DNA of 64,000 nt from CBDFLD01 sp965249005. GTDB lineage: Bacteria; Acidobacteriota; UBA6911. The notes under the pieces were generated by a model, which was not told the origin of the DNA, ran no database searches, and was given only the letters and a program-made list of their open reading frames with translations. The stretch covers positions 248,001 through 312,000 of the forward strand of contig CBDFLD010000014.1 of assembly GCA_965249005.1 (NCBI GenBank), read 5' to 3'. Within the stretch, counting starts at the first letter, position 1; the number at the start of each line of letters is the position of its first letter. Of the stretch, positions 53,923 through 62,205 are shown one piece after another. A program made the position numbers and the translations under genes.

Positions 53923-54198
53923 ATGGCCGAATATAAGGTGCTCTACTGGAAGGGAATTCCCGCTCAGGTGAAGGTTTATGAGGGCAAAAAGTCCATTTCG
54001 GCTAAAATGCCCGATCGTTTTCAGGAAGAGATCGATCAGATCGCAATGGAAGAAGGGCTCCAGCAGAGTGGGGCCTATCTGGACGAATGGAAATGGACCG
54101 AAAAGCTCGAGCGACCCGGGGATGCGCAGACGGTACTGAACGAGCTGCTTCAGGAACTGGAATCCCAGTTCGATGCCAAGGCTCGGAAAAAGGAATGA
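53923..54198 (+). CDS. Virulence_fact (PF13769-type) small conserved protein
   Basis: A 91-residue protein with VLYWKGIPAQVKVYEGKK and an FQEEIDQIAMEEGL/YLDEWKW region, matching the small protein family named virulence factor in databases although no virulence role is established. It is common near C1 and corrinoid metabolism genes. It is the last gene of the operon and stops 10 nt before the convergent E1-beta stop, with an orphan SD in between. Confidence 0.7.
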   Translation: MAEYKVLYWKGIPAQVKVYEGKKSISAKMPDRFQEEIDQIAMEEGLQQSGAYLDEWKWTEKLERPGDAQTVLNELLQELESQFDAKARKKE

Positions 54199-54199
54199 A

Positions 54200-54244
54200 T
54201 CCTCCTCCTTACGAGTCCAAAAGCCGGCGCACGGCGTCCACGAT
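54200..54244. repeat. Right copy of the E1-beta 3'-end repeat
   Basis: It consists of the last codons of intact E1-beta and the SD that follows its stop. The partner is at 44751-44792, next to E2. Confidence 0.65.
54201..54210 (-). promoter_or_regulatory. Orphan Shine-Dalgarno after E1-beta
   Basis: On the minus strand AAGGAGGAGG overlaps the E1-beta stop (TAAGGAGGAGG) but no start codon or gene follows; the sequence runs into the 3' end of the convergent operon. E2 has the same E1-beta tail and SD at 44751-44792. This marks the place where E2 once followed E1-beta, or a paralogous layout. Confidence 0.6.
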
Positions 54245-55186
54245 CTCACCCGTTTGCGGCGTTACGGCTTTCTCGAGCGGTGGGCTGTAAGGGGTCGGCG
54301 TGTGCGCCCCGTTCAGACGAGCAACGGGAGCATCGAGGTCGTCGAACCCTCGCTCCATGACCTGCGCCCCCATCTCGGCACCAATGCCGCACGGCGAAAA
54401 ACACTCATCCACGATCAGCAAACGCCCCGTCTTGTGGACCGAGGTCAGAATCGTCTCCATATCAAGAGGGGCCAGCGTTCGCGGATCGATGATCTCGAGC
54501 GAGACTCCGTCCGCTGAAAGCTCCTCGGCAGCTTTCTGCGTTCTCGGCACCATGCCCCCGATGGCGACGACCGTCGCATCGCCACCTTCCCGCACGACGG
54601 CGGCCTCTCCAAACGGGAGGTAGTACTCTTGTTCCGGAACGGGGCCCTTGGTGGCAAGGAGGGATTTGTGTTCGAGGAAGAGAACAGGATCGTCACTTCG
54701 GATCGAGGTCTTCAACAGTCCCTTCGCATCGTACGGGTTCGTCGGGACGACGACACGAAAGCCGGGGACCTGGACGAAGATCGGGTAATAGCTTCCAGAA
54801 TGATGCGTCGCAACGGAGTGCCCGATGCCGATACAACCCCGAAGCACGATGGGCATCTTCACGCGGCCGCTGCTCATGTACTGCATCTTCGAGATCTGGT
54901 TGAGCATTTCTCCCATGCCGTCCAGGGCAAAATCAGCAAACATGAAATCCACGATGGGACGGGATCCGGTCATGGCCGCGCCGGCGCACAAGCCTATGAA
55001 TCCCCGCTCGCAGATTGGCGTGTCGCACAGGCGCTCGGGTCCGAAGCGTTCGTAGAGGCCAATCGTCGTGTTGAAGTTTCCACCACGGGCCCCGATGCCT
55101 TCGCCCATGACGAAAATCGTCGGGTCCTTTTCCATCTCCTCAGCCAGCCCTTCCCGGGCCGCGTCCACGAAGTTTAGTTCTCGCAT
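54209..55186 (-). CDS. 2-oxoacid dehydrogenase E1 component, beta subunit
   Basis: A 325-residue transketolase-pyrimidine plus C-terminal domain protein. Motifs include NFVDAAREGLAEEME, MGEGIGARGG, DTPICERGFIGLCAGAAM and FMFADFALDGMGE, with TPYSPPLEKAVTP near the end. It pairs with E1-alpha for thiamine-dependent oxidative decarboxylation of a 2-oxoacid (pyruvate/acetoin/branched-chain type cannot be separated here). The frame is open upstream; the ATG at 55186 follows the E1-alpha stop by 13 nt. It is the last gene of the hydroxyacid dehydrogenase operon. Confidence 0.92.
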   Translation of the reverse strand: MRELNFVDAAREGLAEEMEKDPTIFVMGEGIGARGGNFNTTIGLYERFGPERLCDTPICERGFIGLCAGAAMTGSRPIVDFMFADFALDGMGEMLNQISKMQYMSSGRVKMPIVLRGCIGIGHSVATHHSGSYYPIFVQVPGFRVVVPTNPYDAKGLLKTSIRSDDPVLFLEHKSLLATKGPVPEQEYYLPFGEAAVVREGGDATVVAIGGMVPRTQKAAEELSADGVSLEIIDPRTLAPLDMETILTSVHKTGRLLIVDECFSPCGIGAEMGAQVMERGFDDLDAPVARLNGAHTPTPYSPPLEKAVTPQTGEIVDAVRRLLDS

Positions 55187-55199
55187 GTATCGTCCGCCT

Positions 55200-56162
55200 T
55201 TACTGCTCGCTGAATATGAAGTCCGTGGCCGTGTCGGGCTCGGGCCAGGGGCTATTTTTTGCAAACTCGAAGTCTTCGTCGATCTGTGACTGGATTGCCT
55301 TCTCAATGGCGTCCAGGTCTTGTTCGGTCGCCGCGGCGTCGGCCACGAGCTTTCGACGCAAGGTGTCGATCGGATCCTTTTCCTTCCACTCAGCCACTTC
55401 CTCTGGTGTCCGGTAGCCGGCGTCGAGCATCCCTTCCGCGTGGGGCCGCGTGCGGTAGGTCTTACATTCGAGCAGCGTCGGGCCTCCGCCCTCCCTTACG
55501 CTGCGGATGGCCTTGCCGGCAGTTTGATACACGGCGAGGACGTCGTTGCCATCCACGGCGATCCCCTCGATTCCGTAGCAGCCCGCTCGCTCTGCAACGT
55601 TCGGATTCTTGGTGGCGTAGTGAAACGGCACCTCCGTTGCGTACTGGTTGTTCTCGCAGACGAAGAGCACAGGCAAATTCCAGATGGCGGCCATGTTGAC
55701 CCCTTCGTGGAAAGCGCCGTTGCTTACGGCGCCGTCTCCAAAAAAGGCCACGCTGACTCGGTCGCTCTTCAAGAGCTTGAAGGTATAGCCCGCGCCGGCC
55801 GCCTGCAGGAGGTTGGGACCGACGATTCCACTGGTTCCCATCAGCCCCACCTCGGGAGCGAACAGGTGCATGCTGCCCCCACGACCTCGAGAGCAGCCGG
55901 TCTTGCGTCCGAAAAGCTCAGCCATGACTTCTCGGGGCTCGACCCCTTTCGCCAGCGCGTGACCGTGTCCGCGGTGCGTGCTGAAAACTACGTCGTCTTT
56001 TCCGAGATGCGCGCAAACGCCCGTGGCAACCGCCTCCTGTCCTACGTAGGTATGGCAAGGACCCGGGATCAGTCCCAGCTGGTACGCCTTGACCATCTGC
56101 TCCTCCAAACGCCGGATGACGTACATTTGGCGGTGCAGCGAGAGCAATAGGTCCTTGTCCAC
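55200..56162 (-). CDS. 2-oxoacid dehydrogenase E1 component, alpha subunit
   Basis: A 320-residue ThDP-binding subunit with the GDG-x-N motif (FGDGAVSNGAFHEG...ENNQYA), GQEAVATGV and HRGHGHAL. It starts at GTG 56162, preceded by GGAGG about 6 nt away. Product pairs with E1-beta downstream. The acetoin/pyruvate dehydrogenase-like set lacks a local E3, and E2 lies at 43527-44747. Confidence 0.93.
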   Translation of the reverse strand: MDKDLLLSLHRQMYVIRRLEEQMVKAYQLGLIPGPCHTYVGQEAVATGVCAHLGKDDVVFSTHRGHGHALAKGVEPREVMAELFGRKTGCSRGRGGSMHLFAPEVGLMGTSGIVGPNLLQAAGAGYTFKLLKSDRVSVAFFGDGAVSNGAFHEGVNMAAIWNLPVLFVCENNQYATEVPFHYATKNPNVAERAGCYGIEGIAVDGNDVLAVYQTAGKAIRSVREGGGPTLLECKTYRTRPHAEGMLDAGYRTPEEVAEWKEKDPIDTLRRKLVADAAATEQDLDAIEKAIQSQIDEDFEFAKNSPWPEPDTATDFIFSEQ

Positions 56163-56180
56163 TTTGACCTCCGTGTATCG

Positions 56181-56963
56181 TCAAAAATCCCGCGTGTATC
56201 CCGCCGTCCAGCCACCGTCGACGGTCAGGACATGGCCGTGGACGTATTTGGTCTCGGGCGCGGCCAGAAAGAGCGCCGCGTGAGCAATCTCTTCGGGCTG
56301 ACCGGGTCGTCCCAAGGGGATGTGGTCGATGAGTCTCTGCGTCGACTCCTTGAACTCCCCGTCTTTCCCGTAGAAAAGTTTTTTGGTCACCTCGGTCACG
56401 ATGGAGCCCGGCGCGATCGCATTGACCAGGATGCCATGCGCGCCCAGCTCAAGCGCCATGGCTTTCGTGAGGTTGACCACACCGCTTTTTGCCGCCACGT
56501 AGGCACACTGGAGGCGCGCGGGCACCAGACCCAAAGCGGAGGCGATGTTGATGATATTCCCCGAGCCCTGCTTGCGCATCACACGGCCCGCGGCCTTGCT
56601 GACCAGGTAGAGGCCGGTCAAATCCACGTCGAGAACCCGGTTCCACTCCTCGGCAGGAAACTCATCGATGGGAACGCGGTGCTCCAGAGGGACGACGCCG
56701 GCGTTGTTGACCAGGATGTCCAGCCGGCCGAGCTCACGGACCGTCGCTTCGATGACCTCATCGACTTGGCTCTCGCGGGTAACGTCCAATTCCTTGGCAG
56801 TGCAGCCGGGCCAGCGTTCAGCCGCTTCGAGCGCCGGCTGCAGGTCCACGTCCGTGAAAACGACTCTGGCGCCGTTCGCGGCGAAAGCATCCCCGATCGC
56901 CTTGCCGATCCCGCGGGCCGCACCCGTTACCAGCGCTATCTGGTTCGTCAAATTTATTTCCAT
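56181..56963 (-). CDS. Short-chain dehydrogenase/reductase (FabG/glucose dehydrogenase-like)
   Basis: A 260-residue classical SDR with TGAARGIG, NNAGVV, catalytic Ser in INIASALG, YVAAK (Tyr-x-x-x-Lys) and the GHVLTVDGG end. It likely oxidises a hydroxyl on a sugar, polyol or hydroxyacid. It lies 27 nt after the hydroxyacid dehydrogenase and 18 nt before E1-alpha, so it should supply or process the substrate of the E1 complex. Confidence 0.9.
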   Translation of the reverse strand: MEINLTNQIALVTGAARGIGKAIGDAFAANGARVVFTDVDLQPALEAAERWPGCTAKELDVTRESQVDEVIEATVRELGRLDILVNNAGVVPLEHRVPIDEFPAEEWNRVLDVDLTGLYLVSKAAGRVMRKQGSGNIINIASALGLVPARLQCAYVAAKSGVVNLTKAMALELGAHGILVNAIAPGSIVTEVTKKLFYGKDGEFKESTQRLIDHIPLGRPGQPEEIAHAALFLAAPETKYVHGHVLTVDGGWTAGYTRDF

Positions 56964-56990
56964 GGGTGGTCTTTCTGCTCCGTGGCAGTA

Positions 56991-58061
56991 TCAAGCAAAT
57001 AACGAATGGTCGTGGTCAGCCAAGGGAAAACTGGGCACGACTTCCCCGTTGACCAGGTTCTCGGGCTGTGGCCAGTGACCGCTCAGGACGGAGACCGCGT
57101 TCTCGATTCCGCCGCGGTTCGCGTCTCGGCGGGACTCTACCGAGTACGAAGCGACGTGAGGCGTCAGAATGACGTTGTCCAGGGATAAGAGCGGGTGGTC
57201 CGGCGGCCCTTCGGCCTCTCCGAAAAGGTCGATGAACTCGAAGGTGTCCAGGGCGGCGCCCGCGATCTTTCCCTCCCTCAGGAAATCGGCCAGCGCCGTT
57301 TCATCGACGATGGCACCGCGCGCAGTATTGATCAGGTAGGCTTCTGGCTTCATCTGCGCTAGCCTCGACGCGTCCATGAGGTGCCGTGTTTCAGCGTTCA
57401 AGGGAACGTGCAGGGAGACGTAGTCGGACTCGTGAAGAAGCGTGTCGAGGGGCACGATCTGCACGCCGAGCGTCTTCGCCTCCTGTGGGGGATCATCCAT
57501 TCGCCTCCTCGTGGCGATCACCCGCATGCCAAACGCCAGAGCCCTTCTGGCGACGGCCCGAGCTGAGCCGCCAAAGCCGACCAACCCCAGAACGCGACCC
57601 GTAAGACGTCGATTCCCAATCGCAAGATGCCGGCTCGCCGCCCATGCCCCTTCCTTCATAGCCGCGATCATCTTCGGGAGCTTCCTCGCCAGGGCGAGAA
57701 GGAGGGCCATGGTGTGGTCCGCTTGCTCTTCGATGCAAAAGTACGGGACGTTGGCGACGACGATACCCTTGCGCGTGGCCGCCGCCACGTCGATCTTGTC
57801 CATACCCGCCCCGATTCTCGAAATGACTCGGCAGCAGGTCAGGTTCTCGATCACTTCCTTGGGGAGTGACATAGAGATCCCAAGGATCGCATCGGAGTCG
57901 GCGGCATAGATTAGGATTTCCTTCGGTGTGTGCGCTTCGGCCTCGGTGAAGTTCAGTCCGTATTTGCGATAGAGCTCGACTTCGAAGTCACCCACCGGGT
58001 AAAGTTGGGCATTGAGGCGCACCGCGCGAAAAGTCTCAAGGATGCCTGGCTTCCACGTCAT
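56991..58061 (-). CDS. D-2-hydroxyacid dehydrogenase (NAD), third copy
   Basis: A 356-residue enzyme with LVGFGGSARAVA for NAD (a GFGxxA-type loop), Arg in NTARGAIVDE and His in TPHVASYS. The acidic residue pairing with the His is less clear, since the usual F-E-x-E-P segment reads FEFIDLFGEAEGPPDHP with an insertion. It would make a 2-oxoacid that the E1/E2 enzymes could decarboxylate. First gene of the minus-strand operon. No SD is visible near the ATG at 58061. Confidence 0.88.
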   Translation of the reverse strand: MTWKPGILETFRAVRLNAQLYPVGDFEVELYRKYGLNFTEAEAHTPKEILIYAADSDAILGISMSLPKEVIENLTCCRVISRIGAGMDKIDVAAATRKGIVVANVPYFCIEEQADHTMALLLALARKLPKMIAAMKEGAWAASRHLAIGNRRLTGRVLGLVGFGGSARAVARRALAFGMRVIATRRRMDDPPQEAKTLGVQIVPLDTLLHESDYVSLHVPLNAETRHLMDASRLAQMKPEAYLINTARGAIVDETALADFLREGKIAGAALDTFEFIDLFGEAEGPPDHPLLSLDNVILTPHVASYSVESRRDANRGGIENAVSVLSGHWPQPENLVNGEVVPSFPLADHDHSLFA

Positions 58062-58073
58062 TACTTATACTGT

Positions 58074-58087
58074 AATCTCGAGAGATT
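58074..58087. promoter_or_regulatory. Candidate operator AATCTC-GA-GAGATT
   Basis: A perfect palindrome 12 nt upstream of the hydroxyacid dehydrogenase start, in the region shared with the divergent isochorismatase gene. It lies where an SD or transcription start would be, so it may block expression when bound. Confidence 0.35.
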
Positions 58088-58206
58088 CCTCTTATAGTTC
58101 AATCCAGAGCTTTTGAAAAGAAGAAAGGCAATGCAACGCAGAGCCTTCGAGCGCGTACGAGAGACGGAATCAGTAAAGAGATCGCCAGCGCTATCGGTGC
58201 TGCCAC

Positions 58207-58893
58207 ATGGGAGAACAATCAATGCTCGTGGATATGGATCAATTCGAGGTGTCGCGGCTGAGCGAAGCGGACCGGCTTCCGACAGACAAAACGGCACTCA
58301 TCATCGTGGACATGATCAATCGATTCTGTGACCTGGATTGGTGGGCACAGGGGAACACCGGGCTAAAAGACGCCGAAGGCCAGCAGGTGCGTCGGGCGTT
58401 TTTCGAGACGGAACTGGCCGAGATCATCCCGAGAATCAGGGTCGTCCTGAAGGCCTTTCGCGAGGTGGGGGGCACCGTGGTTCACATAGAGACGGCGAGG
58501 CATACGACCGACGGGCGCGACCTGGTCGCGTACATGCAGGATCGGGACTACGGCCTGATCGGTAGCGAACCGATGTCGGTGATCGACGAGCTGGCTCCGA
58601 TCGAGGGCGAGATCATGATCCGGAAGCCGGCGAGTTCTTCGTTCACGGGAACCGGGCTGGACTTTCTGTTGCGCAACGCGGGAATCGAACAGGTCGTGCT
58701 CTGCGGACAGTTCGGCGACGCCTGCGTGTTTTACACGCTGATTCAGAGTCGAGAATTCGGATATGGGAATAGCTGGGTGGAAGATGCGGTTCTTTACCAG
58801 TCACAGGGGATGAAGGACGTCATGCCCCGTCTGATCGGGTCGCGATGGGCCAACCTCGTGAGGGCGGAGCAGCTCTCCGTCATATTGAAGTAG
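58207..58893 (+). CDS. Isochorismatase-family cysteine hydrolase
   Basis: A 228-residue single-domain hydrolase. Catalytic Asp in LIIVDMINRF, Lys in MIRKPASSSF and Cys in GQFGDACVFYT follow the family triad (D-K-C). Activities in this family include amide, carbamate and aryl hydrolysis; the substrate here is unknown. The ATG at 58207 is the first in frame, and the ATG at 58222 is also possible. Followed 79 nt later by an exported M20 amidohydrolase. Confidence 0.85.
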   Translation: MGEQSMLVDMDQFEVSRLSEADRLPTDKTALIIVDMINRFCDLDWWAQGNTGLKDAEGQQVRRAFFETELAEIIPRIRVVLKAFREVGGTVVHIETARHTTDGRDLVAYMQDRDYGLIGSEPMSVIDELAPIEGEIMIRKPASSSFTGTGLDFLLRNAGIEQVVLCGQFGDACVFYTLIQSREFGYGNSWVEDAVLYQSQGMKDVMPRLIGSRWANLVRAEQLSVILK

Positions 58894-58972
58894 CCGTCGC
58901 TCGTCCGACACCGACGAGGACATCCCATCAGGTTGTAGGCAGACCTTTTTCGTGCGGATTGGAGAATCGAAC

Positions 58973-60346
58973 ATGCCTCTACCCCATCAGCCCCTTCGTA
59001 GCTTGATTATCTGGCAATTGACCCTGATGGTCCTCTTGTCGTGGAATGCGGCCCGAGTCGCGCTCGCCTCCGATGAAACGGTGCCCGAGCAGCACGTCAA
59101 GATTGCCGAGCTCTTTGACCAGCACTATCCCTCACTGCGCAACCTCTACTTTCACATTCACAGCCATCCGGAGCTTTCCTTCCACGAAGAGCAGACCAGT
59201 GAACGATTGGCGACCGAACTGGAGAAGTTGGGTATGGAAGTCACCAAGCGAGTTGGCGGTTTCGGTGTGGTCGGGGTCTTCCGCAACGGAGACGGACCCA
59301 CAGTCATGATTCGAACGGACATGGACGGGTTGCCGGTTCGCGAAGAGACCGGAGTGCCCTATGCCAGCACGGTCCAAACCACCGACGACAACGGAAACGA
59401 AGTCTATGTCATGCACGCCTGTGGGCACGATATACATATGACGGTCTGGACCGGAGCGGCGCGTTTGCTGGTCGAGACGAAGGACCAATGGAAAGGCACA
59501 CTGGTCGCCATAGCTCAGCCGGCTGAGGAGCGCGGAACTGGAGCCAGAGCCATGCTTCGCGACGGACTCTACCGACGTTTTCCGCGACCCGACTTTGCCC
59601 TGGCGCTGCACTGCGACGCGGGGTTGCCGGCAGGACAGATCGGGTATCGGGAAGGATTCGCCATGGCCAACGTCAACAGCGTCGATATCACGGTGCGCGG
59701 CTATGGCGGGCACGGGGCCTATCCTCATCGGACCAAAGACCCCATCGTCATCGCGGCGCAGACGGTACTCGCCCTTCAAACCATTGTCAGTCGTGAGGTC
59801 CCACCCGTCGAGCCGGCGGTCATCACCGTGGGATCGTTCCACGGCGGGACGAAACACAACATCATTCCCAACGAAGTCAAAATGCAGTTGACGGTGCGTT
59901 CCTACGCGGACAGTGTCCGAGAATTGTTGCTGTCGTCCATCCGCCGAGTATGCCGGGGGACGGCCGAGGCGGCGGGGGTGCCGGACGACTTGCAGCCCAT
60001 CGTGGAGGTGCTCGACGAATCCACACCGGCCACCTTCAACTCTCCCGAACTGGTGGATCGAGCGATCGTGGTCATGCGGCATCTGCTGGGAAAAAACAAT
60101 GTGGTGCGGCTGGAACAAAAAACCTGGGGTGAGGATTTCGGGCGCTACGGTCGAGTCGAGCCGCGCGTTCCTATCTTCATGTTCACCCTGGGTACCGTCG
60201 CACAGCAAGTGTACCTGGCCCGGCAGAAACCCGGAGCTCGGCCCTTGCCCTCGCTGCACTCGAGCCAATTTGCGCCCGATTACGAAGCCGCGATCAGGAC
60301 CGGTGTGAAGGCAATGACCGCTTCGGTGCTGGAGTTAATGGATTAG
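58973..60346 (+). CDS. Exported M20-family amidohydrolase
   Basis: A 457-residue peptidase-M20/amidohydrolase (N-acyl-amino-acid hydrolase-like). It has a signal peptide (hydrophobic ~12-33, ending ARVALAS), metal ligands in MHACGHDIHM, PAEERGTGA, and HCD, and a lid domain with GYGGHGAYPH and TKHNIIPNEV. It probably cleaves N-acyl or amide bonds outside the cytoplasm. GGAG about 8 nt before the ATG at 58973 is better than GTG 58952. It converges with the FAD oxidoreductase gene. Confidence 0.87.
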   Translation: MPLPHQPLRSLIIWQLTLMVLLSWNAARVALASDETVPEQHVKIAELFDQHYPSLRNLYFHIHSHPELSFHEEQTSERLATELEKLGMEVTKRVGGFGVVGVFRNGDGPTVMIRTDMDGLPVREETGVPYASTVQTTDDNGNEVYVMHACGHDIHMTVWTGAARLLVETKDQWKGTLVAIAQPAEERGTGARAMLRDGLYRRFPRPDFALALHCDAGLPAGQIGYREGFAMANVNSVDITVRGYGGHGAYPHRTKDPIVIAAQTVLALQTIVSREVPPVEPAVITVGSFHGGTKHNIIPNEVKMQLTVRSYADSVRELLLSSIRRVCRGTAEAAGVPDDLQPIVEVLDESTPATFNSPELVDRAIVVMRHLLGKNNVVRLEQKTWGEDFGRYGRVEPRVPIFMFTLGTVAQQVYLARQKPGARPLPSLHSSQFAPDYEAAIRTGVKAMTASVLELMD

Positions 60347-60353
60347 ACAGACG

Positions 60354-61988
60354 TCACAAGTTTCTACCTCTCATGCCATCTGTTTGCGTGGTTCGCGGCC
60401 GGGCGCTGGCAGCTCGCGGACGTCGTGACCCTGGGGCGTTCAGGTCTCGGATAACTGCCTGTGCGGCGTTGTGACCGGGCACCCCGCTGACCCCGCCGCC
60501 CGGATGGCAGCCCGAGCCGCAGAGGTACAGCCCGTCGAGCGGCGTGCGGTAAGCCGAGCACCCGGCCAGCGGCCGCGCGCCCAGCATGTGATCGATCGTC
60601 ATGTCGACGTGGTGCATGTTCCCCCGGGTCATCCCGGCACGGGCCTCGATCTCCGGCGGTCCGTGCACGTAAGCGTCGCTCACGATGTCGGGGAAGTTGG
60701 GGGCGTAGCGCGCGACCTGCGCAATCAGATCGTCGGTGATCCGAGGGCGTTGCGCGTCCCACTCCGCAGGTGGAATGTCCAGGGGCGCGTACTCCGCCCA
60801 GATCGAGATGGTGTGAGAACCGGCAGGCGCGACGGAGTCATCGTAGACGGAAGGGCAGACCAACCCCAGGACCGCCTGCCGAGACATCCGGCCGGCCAGC
60901 GATTCCGCCCAGGCCTGGTCGATCCATTCGAGGGATTCACAGATGCGCACGTTGGCCCGGTTCTGTGGTCCATCCCCGGGGAGCGCCACCCAGTCCGGCA
61001 GGCCGCTGGTGGCGCAGTGCAGCTTCATGTAGCCGGCCTTCATGCGCAGGCGACGGGCGGACTCCAAGAATGGTTTCGGAAGATGGTCCGCTGCAACGAG
61101 CCGCGTGAGGGTGCGGTGAGGATCGGCGTTCGAGAGCACCACGCGGGCGGTGATGACGGTGCCGTCCCCCAGAGCAACGCCACAGGCGCGTTTGTCGGCC
61201 ACGTGCACCTGGGTCACCGGTGTTGCGGTGCGCACCTCGACCCCCGCCGCTTCGGCCGATTCCCGCAGCTTCTGCGTGACGGCGCCCATACCGCCCCGCG
61301 GGAACCCCGTGAGCCCGCGCCCGCCCAGCCGCGACGAGAGCGCCGTGGCGAAGGCGAAGTACAACAAACCGCCGGCGGCGTCCGTGTAGCCAACGTCAAA
61401 GGTCGTGCCCACCGAGGCCTTGACCAAGGGCGATTCGAAGAACTCGTCCAGGAGCTGCCGGCGGGTACCGGTGACCAGCGTGTGTGCGATCGACTCGTTG
61501 GCCGTGCCCTCGGCGGCCTGTAAGAACTCGCCTAGCGTGGGCGGCTCCGACATGAGATAAGGATCGAACAGCTCGCCCGCGCGCCGCCAGAACTCGACAT
61601 AACTCGGATATGAAGCGGCGTCCTGGCGTGAGACCGAGGCAATCGACTCCTGGGTTTGCCCCATGTCGCCCCACGCGAACAGGTAGCGGCCGTCGGCGAA
61701 CGGGTGAAACTGCTCCGGATCGCGCTGGAATACATGCAGGCCGCGCTCTACGAGCTGCATGTCGTCGAGGATCTGCGGGTGGAAGAGCACGAAGCTGTGG
61801 GCGCAGGTGGAGAAGTGAAACCCCGGGAACAGCTCGTCGGTTGTCGCCGCACCGCCGACATTCGGACCCCGCTCCAGCGCCAGTACCCGCAGGCCCGCCC
61901 GCGCCAGATAAAATGCCGCCACCAGGCCGTTATGGCCGCACCCGATGATGATCGCGTCGTAGTCCATCGCGGCCTCCGGTTTCTTCAT
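60354..61988 (-). CDS. CrtI/phytoene dehydrogenase-like FAD oxidoreductase
   Basis: A 544-residue flavin enzyme. The N-terminal FAD-binding GxGxxG motif is seen as IIIGCGHNGLVAAFYLARAG with ALERG following. The FAD-binding C-terminal segment is LYLCGSGCHPGGGVSGVPGHNAA. It belongs to the carotenoid-desaturase-like NAD(P)/FAD family, including pyridine nucleotide-disulfide oxidoreductase-domain 2 proteins; no other carotenoid genes are nearby, so carotenoid synthesis is not implied. GAGG 8 nt before the ATG at 61988. The stop lies 8 nt from the M20 gene's end. Confidence 0.87.
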   Translation of the reverse strand: MKKPEAAMDYDAIIIGCGHNGLVAAFYLARAGLRVLALERGPNVGGAATTDELFPGFHFSTCAHSFVLFHPQILDDMQLVERGLHVFQRDPEQFHPFADGRYLFAWGDMGQTQESIASVSRQDAASYPSYVEFWRRAGELFDPYLMSEPPTLGEFLQAAEGTANESIAHTLVTGTRRQLLDEFFESPLVKASVGTTFDVGYTDAAGGLLYFAFATALSSRLGGRGLTGFPRGGMGAVTQKLRESAEAAGVEVRTATPVTQVHVADKRACGVALGDGTVITARVVLSNADPHRTLTRLVAADHLPKPFLESARRLRMKAGYMKLHCATSGLPDWVALPGDGPQNRANVRICESLEWIDQAWAESLAGRMSRQAVLGLVCPSVYDDSVAPAGSHTISIWAEYAPLDIPPAEWDAQRPRITDDLIAQVARYAPNFPDIVSDAYVHGPPEIEARAGMTRGNMHHVDMTIDHMLGARPLAGCSAYRTPLDGLYLCGSGCHPGGGVSGVPGHNAAQAVIRDLNAPGSRRPRAASARPRTTQTDGMRGRNL

Positions 61989-62205
61989 ATGTAATCCTCG
62001 TTATCTCCCCCGCTTCACTCCGACCAAACTGTGTTGCGCGGAGGCGGATTGTCCCAGCACCAGTCCGTTTGCTAATATATCCGATGTGATCGTCTGAATC
62101 TTGGCCCGCGACAAGAATGTTTTTTCGCTCTGCGGTATCAGCGATCGTGCCTGGCCGAAGGAACATGCCGGAGGTTGGCTGCTCATTGTTTGTGAGTTCT
62201 TCAGA

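Noticed and set aside
59132..61523. Long antisense frames opposite the M20 and FAD oxidoreductase genes
   Set aside because: Both opposite strands encode proteins with complete cofactor or metal motifs; antisense frames are typical of GC-rich genes.
60354..61988. Carotenoid biosynthesis call for the CrtI-like gene
   Set aside because: No phytoene synthase or cyclase is nearby, and this FAD family has many other members.
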